DNA of 64,000 nt, from NCBI RefSeq assembly GCF_900103615.1, contig NZ_FNGW01000004.1, positions 124,001 through 188,000 on the forward strand, in the 5' to 3' direction. A model generated the notes under the pieces. It was given only the letters and a program-made list of their open reading frames with translations. It did not search any database and was not told the DNA's origin. Both the position numbers and the translations under genes were made by a program. Position 1 is the first letter of the stretch. Each line of letters begins with the position of its first letter. The stretch comes from Romboutsia lituseburensis DSM 797. GTDB taxonomy: Bacteria > Bacillota > Clostridia > Peptostreptococcales > Peptostreptococcaceae. This document shows positions 55,511 through 63,375 of the stretch, piece by piece.

Positions 55511-57835
55511 ATGTTTGGTAAAATGAAAAATTTCAAAGTTGATAAAAACATTATAAAAATTAAATATGAGAAACTAGAAACAAAAATAACTATAATAAAT
55601 TCCTCTACAGTAAACTTTTTTGTCCCTAATTTTAGGAAAAATCAAAAATCGAATGCTATTGAAAATTTAATAGTAGAACCTTGTAATATAGATGTATTAA
55701 AGCAAGATAGTTATATAGAAATAACAACAGATAATTTGGTTATAAAAATTTATGATGAATTTAAAGTCGATATATATAATAAAAAAGGAAAAATAATTTG
55801 TGAAGATTACAGAGGTAATAGAGATCCATTTATAAAAAATTGTGCAGGAAGATTAGATATAGCAGCTCAAGAAGGTCATAAGCCAACTGAGCATATGGAC
55901 TATAAAGTATTTATTCCTAAAAAATTAGAAAATAATACATATTTTTATGGATTCGGAGAAAAGACAGGTCACTTAAATAAAAATGGGTGTCACTATATAA
56001 ACTGGAATACAGATGATCCAAGTCCACATGGAGAAACATATGAAAAACTATATAAATCAATACCATTTTTTATATCGATGAAAGATGAAGAAGCATTTGG
56101 AATATTTTTTGACAATACCTTTGAAACTCATTTTGATTTAGGTAAAGAAAACTCTAAATATTATTATTTTGCATCTGTAGATGGAAACATAGACTATTAT
56201 TTTATTTATGGTCCAGGTATAACTGAAGTAGTTAAAGGATATACAAATTTAACAGGAACAACACCACTTCCTCAGTTGTGGACACTAGGATACCAACAAT
56301 GTAGATGGGCATATTGTCCAGAGAGCAATGTAATTGATATAGCTAAAAAATTTAGAGAAAAAGATATACCATGTGACACTATATATTTAGATATAGAGTA
56401 TATGGATGACTTTAGAGTATTTACGTGGGATAATAAAAAATTTCCTAATCCTAAAAAAATGATAAAAAAACTTAAGGATGAAGGATTTAAACTAGTTACT
56501 ATTATAGATCCTGGTGTAAAAGTAGACAAAGGATATAAAATTTATGATGAAGGTTTAAAAAATGGATATTTTGCAACTGACAAAAACTCAATAGTCTACA
56601 CTAACTGGGTATGGCCTGGCAACTCAGTATTTCCAGACTTTATGAATAGTGATGTGAGACGTTGGTGGGCAAATAACCAAAGAATAATGCTAGACTATGG
56701 AGTGTCAGGAATATGGAATGATATGAATGAGCCAGCAAGTTTTAATGGTCCTTTACCAGATGATATAAAATTTAATGAAGATGGTAATATTGTAGAACAC
56801 AAAGAAATACACAATGTATATGGTCATATGATGGATAAAGCAACTTATGAAGGAATAAAAGAGTCTATAAATAAAAGACCATTTGTTGTAACTAGAGCTG
56901 CATATTCAGGAACTCAAAAATACTCAACTGTATGGACAGGAGATAATCAAAGTACATGGGAACATCTAAGATTGAGTATACCAATGCTTATGAATTTAGG
57001 ATTAAGTGGATTTTCTTTTTGTGGAACTGATGTTGGGGGATTTGGATATGATTGTACACCTGAACTTTTAAGTAGATGGGTACAAGTAGGAGCATTCACA
57101 CCTTTATTTAGAAATCATACAACAATATATTCAAGAGACCAAGAACCATGGGCATTTGATAAATTAACAGAGGATATAAATAGAAAATATATAAAATTAA
57201 GATATAAACTAATTCCATATCTATATGATATTTTTTATAAAGGAGAGAGAGATGGACTTCCAGTAATAAGGCCTTTAGTTTTACATTATCAACAAGATGA
57301 CAAAACATACGAGATAAATGATCAATTTTTATTTGGAGAAAGTATAATGGTTGCTCCTGTACTTGAACAAGGTAAAAAAGCAAGAATGATATATTTACCT
57401 AAAGGGGACAATTGGATAGATTATTGGACAAAAGAAAGTTTTGAAGGTGGTCAATATATAATAAAAGAAGCTCCATTAGAAATATGTCCTATGTATATAA
57501 AAGAAGGAAGTATAATACCTAATTTTCCAGAGTTAAGTTATATAGGAGAAAAAGACATAAAAACATTAATTTTAGATGTACATACAGTTAAAGAAGGTAA
57601 ATTTGAATATCACCACTATCAAGATGATGGAGAATCTTTTGAATATAAAGATGGAAAATATAATTTATATAGTATTAAAGTTAATAACTCTCATAAATTA
57701 AATATTACCATCGATTTAATTAAAAATGGATACAATAAAATATATGATGAAGTTCAAATAAACTTAAACGGAACAAATAAGCTTGTAAGAAAATTTGAAA
57801 ATGATAAGGTAGTTGTGAATATAGATAAAAACTAA
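55511..57835 (+). CDS. Alpha-glucosidase / alpha-glycosidase, GH31
   Basis: The 774-residue protein has the GH31 order: an N-terminal beta domain (1-225), then the barrel with TLGYQQCRWAYCPES and DTIYLDIEYMDDFRVFTWD. The nucleophile Asp is in GIWNDMNEPASF (about D404), and acid/base Asp is in WTGDNQSTWEHL (about D478). FCGTDVGGFGYDCTPELLSRWVQ and FTPLFRNH follow, with beta C-terminal domains. There is no signal peptide, so it acts inside the cell. In this locus it might remove glucose caps from Glc1-3Man9 glycans, like ER glucosidase II (also GH31), or be a general maltase. GAGAGG precedes the ATG. Confidence 0.95.
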   Translation: MFGKMKNFKVDKNIIKIKYEKLETKITIINSSTVNFFVPNFRKNQKSNAIENLIVEPCNIDVLKQDSYIEITTDNLVIKIYDEFKVDIYNKKGKIICEDYRGNRDPFIKNCAGRLDIAAQEGHKPTEHMDYKVFIPKKLENNTYFYGFGEKTGHLNKNGCHYINWNTDDPSPHGETYEKLYKSIPFFISMKDEEAFGIFFDNTFETHFDLGKENSKYYYFASVDGNIDYYFIYGPGITEVVKGYTNLTGTTPLPQLWTLGYQQCRWAYCPESNVIDIAKKFREKDIPCDTIYLDIEYMDDFRVFTWDNKKFPNPKKMIKKLKDEGFKLVTIIDPGVKVDKGYKIYDEGLKNGYFATDKNSIVYTNWVWPGNSVFPDFMNSDVRRWWANNQRIMLDYGVSGIWNDMNEPASFNGPLPDDIKFNEDGNIVEHKEIHNVYGHMMDKATYEGIKESINKRPFVVTRAAYSGTQKYSTVWTGDNQSTWEHLRLSIPMLMNLGLSGFSFCGTDVGGFGYDCTPELLSRWVQVGAFTPLFRNHTTIYSRDQEPWAFDKLTEDINRKYIKLRYKLIPYLYDIFYKGERDGLPVIRPLVLHYQQDDKTYEINDQFLFGESIMVAPVLEQGKKARMIYLPKGDNWIDYWTKESFEGGQYIIKEAPLEICPMYIKEGSIIPNFPELSYIGEKDIKTLILDVHTVKEGKFEYHHYQDDGESFEYKDGKYNLYSIKVNNSHKLNITIDLIKNGYNKIYDEVQINLNGTNKLVRKFENDKVVVNIDKN

Positions 57836-57854
57836 AAATATTTGTACAAATATA

Positions 57855-57884
57855 AAAAAAGAGTGATTAAATCACTCTTTTTTA
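57855..57884. terminator. Bidirectional terminator after GH31
   Basis: AAAAAAGAGTGAT pairs with ATCACTCTTTTTT almost perfectly. It serves GH31 and the convergent gene at 57885-58205. Confidence 0.88.
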
Positions 57885-58205
57885 TTATCTTTTTAATTCT
57901 ATTATATTTTCAACAAGTGCCTTACATCTACCACACCCAGAACCAGCTCCTGTTATTTCTGCAACTTTGTCAGTTGTATCAGCACCATTTTTTACTGCGT
58001 TAACAACATCTTCAAGAGAAGTTCCCTTACATCCACAAACAGATGATAATATTTTTTCGATTTCACCAGCACATCGACCACATCCAGTAGCAGCACCAGT
58101 CATTTCTTTTATTTCATCTAAAGTACGAGCACCTTTTATCATTGCCTTTCTTATATCTATGTAGCTAACTTGTTTGCAATGACATATTATCTTATCTCCA
58201 GCCAT
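57885..58205 (-). CDS. Tandem BFD-like [2Fe-2S] protein
   Basis: The 106-residue protein consists of two repeated BFD-like modules. Module 1 (about 5-52) has CHCKQV and TGAATGCGRCAGEIE. Module 2 (about 56-104) has CGCKGT and TGAGSGCGRCKALVE. Each supplies Cys-x-Cys plus Cys-x2-Cys, enough for one [2Fe-2S] cluster, so the protein probably carries two clusters. Single BFD domains serve in bacterioferritin iron release and as ferredoxin-like parts of redox enzymes. The partner here is unknown. AAAGGAG lies upstream on the minus strand. Confidence 0.88.
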   Translation of the reverse strand: MAGDKIICHCKQVSYIDIRKAMIKGARTLDEIKEMTGAATGCGRCAGEIEKILSSVCGCKGTSLEDVVNAVKNGADTTDKVAEITGAGSGCGRCKALVENIIELKR

Positions 58206-58416
58206 ATTAAATCTCCTTTTTTAATTGTAATTTATTTTATTATAATATAATACCCAAATTAATAGAATTAAAAACTACTAAATAAAACAATATAATAAGA
58301 AAGTAGTTGTATAAGTATTGCAAAATAGATTAAAGAATGGTATTAAAGATAATAATAATTATGATATAATAAAATTTACGAAAAGAATACGAAAACATAA
58401 GGATGGTGCTTTATAA

Positions 58417-59355
58417 ATGAAATGGGCAGAAATAACAATTAAAACTACAACTGAAGCAGTTGAAGCTATAACTAATATATTATATGAACAAAATGTAGGG
58501 GGAGTATCTATAGAAGACCCTAAGGATTTTAAATTCCAAAAGAAACATGAATATGACTGGGATTTTGTAGAAGAAGAAATATTCAATAGCGGATATGATG
58601 GAGTTATAATAAAAACTTACATAACAGAAGAAAGAGATGTATCTGACGATATTAAAATAATAAAAGAAAAAATAGATGGGTTAAAAGAGTTCGGAATAGA
58701 CATAGGTGATGCTATTGTGGAATTATCACAAGTTGATGAAGAAGACTGGGCAAATGAATGGAAAAATTACTACAAGCCAACAAAGATAGGGCAAAAAGTA
58801 GTTGTTAAACCAACTTGGGAAGAGTACGATACGCAAGATGGTGATTTAATAATAGAACTTGATCCAGGAATGGCATTTGGTACAGGTACTCATGAGACAA
58901 CAAGTATGTGTATACAACAATTAGAAAAGTACGTTAAAGAAGAGTCTAAAGTATTTGATATAGGATGCGGAAGTGGAATACTTGCAATAGCTGCTGCAAA
59001 GCTTGGAGCGAAAGAAGTTTTAGCAGTTGATTTAGATGAAGTTGCTGTAAAAGTATCTAAAGAAAATATAGAATTAAATAATGTAGAAGAAACAGTAGTT
59101 GCTAAGCATGGAAACTTAATGGAAGTAGTTAAGGATAAAGCTGATATAGTAGTTGCAAATATAATAGCAGATATAATAAAAATATTAGCTAAAGATATAA
59201 AGAACTTTATGAAAGAAGATGCAGTATTTATATCTTCAGGAATAATACATGCAAAAGTTGAAGAAGTAAAAGAAGCGCTAATAGAAAATGGATTAGAAAT
59301 AATAGAAGTACAAACTTTAGGTGAGTGGAACGCTATAGTATCAAAGATTAAGTAG
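58417..59355 (+). CDS. prmA: Ribosomal protein L11 methyltransferase
   Basis: PrmA trimethylates L11. The 312-residue length fits. The N-terminal substrate domain (MKWAEITIKTTTEAVEAITNILYEQNVGGVSIEDP) is followed by the SAM domain with DPGMAFGTGTHETTSMC, FDIGCGSGILAIAAAKLGA and VVANIIADII. In B. subtilis and relatives it directly follows dnaJ; here 26 kb intervene. rsmE begins 9 bp after its stop. Confidence 0.97.
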   Translation: MKWAEITIKTTTEAVEAITNILYEQNVGGVSIEDPKDFKFQKKHEYDWDFVEEEIFNSGYDGVIIKTYITEERDVSDDIKIIKEKIDGLKEFGIDIGDAIVELSQVDEEDWANEWKNYYKPTKIGQKVVVKPTWEEYDTQDGDLIIELDPGMAFGTGTHETTSMCIQQLEKYVKEESKVFDIGCGSGILAIAAAKLGAKEVLAVDLDEVAVKVSKENIELNNVEETVVAKHGNLMEVVKDKADIVVANIIADIIKILAKDIKNFMKEDAVFISSGIIHAKVEEVKEALIENGLEIIEVQTLGEWNAIVSKIK

Positions 59356-59364
59356 GTGACATAA

Positions 59365-60117
59365 ATGGATAGATTTTTTGTAGAAAAGAAAAATATAAAT
59401 CTAGAAAGTAATACTTGCATCATTGAAGGTGAAGATGTAAAGCATATATCTAAAGTTTTAAGATGCAAAAATGGTGAAAAATTAGAAATATGCGATAATG
59501 ATAATAATGAATACATATGTGAAATTACTGATATAGATAAATCAATAGTTGAATTAAACATATTACAAAAGGTTGATATAAAAAGAGAATCAGACTTAAA
59601 AATAAAATTATACCAAGGATTACCAAAAGGTCCTAAAATGGAAATGATCCTTCAAAAACTTACTGAAGTTGGTGTTGATGAAATAGTATTAGTTCAAACT
59701 AAGAGAAGTGTAGCTAAAGTTGACGATAAAAAAGAAGATAAAAAGCTTGAACGTTGGGAACGAATAATCTATGAAGCAGCTAAACAAAGTAAAAGAGGTA
59801 AAATTCCTAGATTAAGAGGGATTTTAAGTTTTAAGGAAGCTTTATTAGAAATGAAAGAAAATGATTTTAATATAGCACCATATGAAAATGAAAGAACGAA
59901 ATCGATTAAGCAAGCGATAAAAGGTGTAGATATAAATAACATAGGTATTTTTGTTGGACCAGAAGGTGGATTTGACGAAAGTGAGATAGAGGCAATAGAA
60001 GAAATTGGTGGTCAATCAGTATCTTTAGGTCCTAGAATATTAAGAACCGAGACAGCATCAGTTGTCGCTTCATCTATAGTTCTATATGAATTAAGCGACT
60101 TAGGAGGAAATGAATAA
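59365..60117 (+). CDS. rsmE: 16S rRNA (uracil-1498-N3)-methyltransferase
   Basis: RsmE is a SPOUT methyltransferase of m3U1498. The 250-residue protein has the N-terminal PUA-like part (MDRFFVEKKNINLESNTCII, HISKVLRCKNGEKLEICD). Knot motifs follow: LPKGPKMEMILQKLTEVGVDEI, IFVGPEGGFDESEIEAIEE and SLGPRILRTETASVVA. mtaB starts at the base after its stop codon, so the two are translationally coupled. Confidence 0.97.
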   Translation: MDRFFVEKKNINLESNTCIIEGEDVKHISKVLRCKNGEKLEICDNDNNEYICEITDIDKSIVELNILQKVDIKRESDLKIKLYQGLPKGPKMEMILQKLTEVGVDEIVLVQTKRSVAKVDDKKEDKKLERWERIIYEAAKQSKRGKIPRLRGILSFKEALLEMKENDFNIAPYENERTKSIKQAIKGVDINNIGIFVGPEGGFDESEIEAIEEIGGQSVSLGPRILRTETASVVASSIVLYELSDLGGNE

Positions 60118-61419
60118 ATGAAAAAAGTAGCTTTTTACACATTAGGTTGTAAAGTAAATCAATATGAGACAGAAGCTATGCTTGAGATGTTTGAAAAAGA
60201 AGGATACACTCAAGTTGATAGTGAAGAATTTGCAGATGTATATGTAATAAATACATGTACCGTAACACATATGAGTGATAGAAAATCACGTCAATATATA
60301 AGAAGAATGAAAAAGAAAAATCCAGATGCAATAATTGCAGTTGTAGGATGTTATTCTCAAGTTTCTCCAGAAGAAATACTTGAAATAGAAGAAGTAAACT
60401 TAGTAATGGGTACTAATGAAAGAAGACAAATAGTAGAAGAAATTAAAAAAATTGATTCAAGTCAAAAAGCTAGTACTGTTGACGATATAATGAAAGTTAG
60501 AGCTTTTGAAGAAATTGAAATAAGCCAATCTAACGGAAGAACTAGAGCATTTATGAAAATACAAGATGGATGTGATAGATTCTGTTCTTACTGTATAATA
60601 CCTTATGCAAGAGGTGGAAAAGTAAGAAGTAGAAATAAAGAAAGTATATTAGAAGAAGTTCAAAAACTAGCTTCAAATGGATACAAAGAAATAGTTTTAA
60701 CTGGTATACATGTTGCATCTTATGGAAAAGACTTAAAAGATGAACAAATGACATTATTAAGTGTTATAAAAGAAATAAATGAAGTTGAAGAAATAGAAAG
60801 AATAAGATTAAGTTCAGTAGAACCTGTTTTATTTACGGATGAATTTGTAAATGAAGTATCAAAAATGCCAAAAGTATGTCCTCATTATCATTTATCACTT
60901 CAAAGTGGATGTGATGAAACTTTAAAAAGAATGAATAGAAGATATACTACAACAGAATATAAGGAAATAGTAGACCGTTTAAGAGAAAATATACCTAATG
61001 TAGCAATAACTACTGATGTAATAGTAGGTTTTCCTGGGGAAACTAATGATGAATTCAATAAAACTTATGAATTTTTAAGGGACATCGAACTTTCTCAAAT
61101 GCATATATTTAAATATTCACCAAGAAAAGGGACTCCAGCTGCTACAATGGATAATCAAATAGATCCACAAATGAAGCAGTTTAGAAGTGATAAGCTTTTA
61201 AATTTAAATAAAGAAAACTTTAATAAATTTGCAAGTAAATTTGTTGGACAAGAACTAGATGTACTATTTGAACAAAGTGTAGAGCAAAATAGGTATGAAG
61301 GTCTAACTTCTAATTATATAAGAGTGGTAGTAGAAACAGATAAAGATATTCAAGGTCAGATACTAAAAACAAAAATTTTAGATGTTAAAAATGAATATGT
61401 AGAAGGTGTTTTAGTATAG
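60118..61419 (+). CDS. mtaB: tRNA t6A37 methylthiotransferase MtaB
   Basis: MtaB converts t6A37 to ms2t6A37. The 433-residue protein has the N-terminal MTTase domain with three cluster Cys (TLGCKVNQYETEA, NTCTVT, VGCYSQ). The radical SAM domain has CDRFCSYCIIPYARG (CX3CX2C), ELTGIHVASYGK-like turns and TTDVIVGFPGET. A C-terminal TRAM domain follows. AGGAGG lies inside the end of rsmE. It modifies the same tRNA position as TcdA (13255), so the organism has both t6A derivatives' enzymes. Confidence 0.96.
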   Translation: MKKVAFYTLGCKVNQYETEAMLEMFEKEGYTQVDSEEFADVYVINTCTVTHMSDRKSRQYIRRMKKKNPDAIIAVVGCYSQVSPEEILEIEEVNLVMGTNERRQIVEEIKKIDSSQKASTVDDIMKVRAFEEIEISQSNGRTRAFMKIQDGCDRFCSYCIIPYARGGKVRSRNKESILEEVQKLASNGYKEIVLTGIHVASYGKDLKDEQMTLLSVIKEINEVEEIERIRLSSVEPVLFTDEFVNEVSKMPKVCPHYHLSLQSGCDETLKRMNRRYTTTEYKEIVDRLRENIPNVAITTDVIVGFPGETNDEFNKTYEFLRDIELSQMHIFKYSPRKGTPAATMDNQIDPQMKQFRSDKLLNLNKENFNKFASKFVGQELDVLFEQSVEQNRYEGLTSNYIRVVVETDKDIQGQILKTKILDVKNEYVEGVLV

Positions 61420-61463
61420 GGCATAGAAATAAAACTTTTGTATAAATAAAAGGAGGTGTAGAC

Positions 61464-61814
61464 ATGAGTTGTATATTTTGTAAAATAGTAAATGGAGAAA
61501 TACCATGTAGCAAAGTTTATGAAGATGATAAAGTTTTAGCTTTTAATGATATAAATCCAGTAGCTCCATATCATATACTAGTTATACCTAAGGCTCATTA
61601 TGAAAGTATAATAGATATACCAGAAAAAGATATGGAAATAGTAGCACATATTCATAACATTATTAATAAAATAGCAAGTGATAAAGGATTTGATAAAGCT
61701 GGCTTTAGAATAATAAATAATTGTGGTGAAGATGGAGGCCAAGAAGTTAAACATATTCATTATCATATTTTAGCTGGAAAGAAGCTGCCATTATATGAAG
61801 CACAAGTTAAATAA
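61464..61814 (+). CDS. HIT family purine-nucleoside phosphoramidase-like protein
   Basis: The 116-residue protein is a HinT-type histidine triad enzyme. It has CIFCKIVNGEIPCSKVYED at the start (a CxxC zinc pair), FNDINPVAPYHILVIPK, and the triad VKHIHYHILAGKKLP. HinT hydrolyses adenosine phosphoramidates and aminoacyl-adenylates. AAGGAGG precedes the ATG. This mtaB-HIT-rpsU-yqeY order is usual in clostridia. Confidence 0.95.
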   Translation: MSCIFCKIVNGEIPCSKVYEDDKVLAFNDINPVAPYHILVIPKAHYESIIDIPEKDMEIVAHIHNIINKIASDKGFDKAGFRIINNCGEDGGQEVKHIHYHILAGKKLPLYEAQVK

Positions 61815-61854
61815 CTAAAAAAACAAAAAATAACTTTGTTATTAAACAAAATAC

Positions 61855-61883
61855 TTGAAAAAAATTTAAGATTAGTTTATAAT
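61855..61883 (+). promoter_or_regulatory. Sigma-A promoter of rpsU-yqeY
   Basis: TTGAAA (61855-61860) and a perfect TATAAT (61878-61883) are exactly 17 bp apart, leaving an untranslated leader of about 85 bases before rpsU. Confidence 0.75.
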
Positions 61884-61975
61884 AAACAAAGTGTGAGGTT
61901 GTAATGCATTTATGCAGATATAATCGTAGTTACAGTCCCAGCATAATTCGCGCTATCGGAGGGAGGGAAAATGAA

Positions 61976-62155
61976 ATGTCAGAAGTAAGAGTTAGAGAAA
62001 ATGAAACATTAGACAGCGCTTTAAGAAGATTCAAGCGTTCATGTGCAATGTCTGGCATCATGTCTGAAGTTAGAAAAAGAGAGCACTATGATAAGCCTAG
62101 CGTTAGACGTAAAAAGAAGGCAGAAGCAGCAAGAAGAAAAAATGCTAAGAAATAG
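61976..62155 (+). CDS. rpsU: 30S ribosomal protein S21
   Basis: The 59-residue basic protein [20 protein letters not shown] ... [16 protein letters not shown] is S21, which assists initiation on the small subunit. The frame opens further upstream (61904), but GGAGGGAGGG at 61958-61967 and the family N-terminus identify the ATG at 61976. yqeY follows after 28 bp. Confidence 0.97.
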   Translation: MSEVRVRENETLDSALRRFKRSCAMSGIMSEVRKREHYDKPSVRRKKKAEAARRKNAKK

Positions 62156-62183
62156 TTAAAAAAGAAATAAAGAGGTGAGGGGA

Positions 62184-62627
62184 ATGTCCCTTAAACAAAA
62201 GTTACAAGAGGACTTAAAGTCTTCAATGAAGAACAAAGATACAGTAAGAAAATCTGTAGTAACTTTAATAAGAGCTTCTATAAAGCAATATGAAGTTGAC
62301 AATAGAGTTGAACTTGATGATGAAGATATTATAGATATAATATCTAAGCAAATGAAACAACGTAGAGATTCGTTGGAAGAATTTGCAAAAGCTAATAGAC
62401 AAGACTTAGTGAGTGAAACGGAATCTGAAATCGAAGTTTTAAAAGAGTACCTACCTCAACAGTTAAGCGAAGAAGAGCTAAACAAAATAGTAAAAGAAAC
62501 TATATCTGAATTAGGAGCTACTTCTATGAAAGATATGGGTAAAATAATGTCTGCTATGATGCCTAAAGTAAAAGGTAGAGCAGATGGAAAACAAATAAAC
62601 GAGTTAGTTAAGGCTAACTTACAATAG
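62184..62627 (+). CDS. yqeY: GatB/YqeY domain protein
   Basis: The 147-residue protein is a stand-alone YqeY domain, the tRNA-binding helical tail fold of GatB. It has MSLKQKLQEDLKSSMKNKD, VTLIRASIKQYEVDNR, LKEYLPQQLSEEEL, and GKIMSAMMPKVKGRADGKQIN. A role in tRNA-dependent amidation or tRNA recycling is presumed for the family. The ATG at 62184 after GAGGTGAGGGG is chosen over the GTG at 62175, which lies inside that site. Confidence 0.95.
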   Translation: MSLKQKLQEDLKSSMKNKDTVRKSVVTLIRASIKQYEVDNRVELDDEDIIDIISKQMKQRRDSLEEFAKANRQDLVSETESEIEVLKEYLPQQLSEEELNKIVKETISELGATSMKDMGKIMSAMMPKVKGRADGKQINELVKANLQ

Positions 62628-62630
62628 ATT

Positions 62631-62663
62631 AAAAACCTAGAGAGTAATCTCTAGGTTTTTTTG
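62631..62663 (+). terminator. Terminator after yqeY
   Basis: AAAAACCTAGAG pairs with CTCTAGGTTTTT (6-nt loop) and is followed by T residues. Confidence 0.92.
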
Positions 62664-62762
62664 CATTTCTAAAATAAAAAGTGTCATACCTTTATAATCT
62701 TGTACATATTTATTAATTAAATAAATTAATAAATACAAAAGGAGAAAGAGAGGGAGAACAAA

Positions 62763-63260
62763 TTGATAATATCAGTAAAAGAAGTTATAAATTTTTTGAT
62801 AAGTGTACTGATACCATTAATTGTTGGATTTTTAAGTAGTGTAATTACTCAACTAATAGCAGGAATAGATACATCTACATATTATTCGCAATTAATAAAA
62901 CCAGGCTTTGCTCCACCGAGTATGGTATTCCCTATAGTTTGGACAATACTATATATTTTAATGGGAATATCAGCTTATAAAATTTTAAAAAAAGGATATG
63001 AGCTACCTAAAGTAAAAGATGCAATGTTTTATTATTGGTTGCAACTAGGATTAAACTTTATTTGGAGTATATTGTTTTTTGGATTTGATTTAAGACTTAC
63101 ATCATTAATAACATTAGCAATATTAATTATAATAGTAATTACAATGACTATAAAGTTCTTTAAAATAGATAAAAAAGCCGCATACTTAAATATTCCATAT
63201 ATATTATGGCTTTTATATGCGTTTGTATTAAATTATTTTATTTGGGTAATTAATAAATAA
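62763..63260 (+). CDS. tspO: TspO/MBR family membrane protein
   Basis: The 165-residue protein has five membrane helices and TspO signatures: LIKPGFAPPSMVFPIVWTIL (helix 1-2 junction), YYWLQLGLNFIWSILFFG, and the C-terminal NIPYILWLLYAFVLNYFIW. TspO proteins bind porphyrins and cholesterol-like ligands and act in tetrapyrrole or stress control. The start is TTG at 62763 after GAGGGAGAA. It is a single gene with its own terminator. Confidence 0.93.
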   Translation: MIISVKEVINFLISVLIPLIVGFLSSVITQLIAGIDTSTYYSQLIKPGFAPPSMVFPIVWTILYILMGISAYKILKKGYELPKVKDAMFYYWLQLGLNFIWSILFFGFDLRLTSLITLAILIIIVITMTIKFFKIDKKAAYLNIPYILWLLYAFVLNYFIWVINK

Positions 63261-63340
63261 AATCATGATTTATAATCAAAAATATATATTTTGAAACATA
63301 TATAACTTATAAGTCATGATTTCTAGATATTTAGAAATGA

Positions 63341-63375
63341 AAAATACTGAGGTGTTATCCTCAGTATTTTTGTTT
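63341..63375. terminator. Terminator between tspO and the convergent unknown gene
   Basis: AAAATACTGAGG pairs with CCTCAGTATTTT (6-nt loop), with a T-run on the plus strand and an A-run opposite, so it can work in both directions. Confidence 0.9.

Larger units (their letters stand above)
33735..57835 (+). other. Putative N-glycan utilisation locus
   Basis: Thirteen consecutive plus-strand genes encode a secreted GH85 endoglycosidase, an ABC importer, cytoplasmic GH38 (two), GH125, GH1 and GH31 enzymes, two ROK kinases, a YesM/YesN-type two-component system and a DUF624 protein. Together they fit release, uptake and stepwise breakdown of mannose-rich N-glycans. The gene set is seen directly; the combined function is inference from the enzyme families. 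Confidence 0.75.

Noticed and set aside
58890-59561. A 223-codon open frame on the minus strand across prmA and rsmE
   Set aside because: Both plus-strand genes are unmistakable, and the reverse frame lacks a ribosome binding site and family motifs.
61904-61975. N-terminal extension of S21
   Set aside because: The family begins MSEVRVREN, and a strong purine-rich site lies just before the ATG at 61976.
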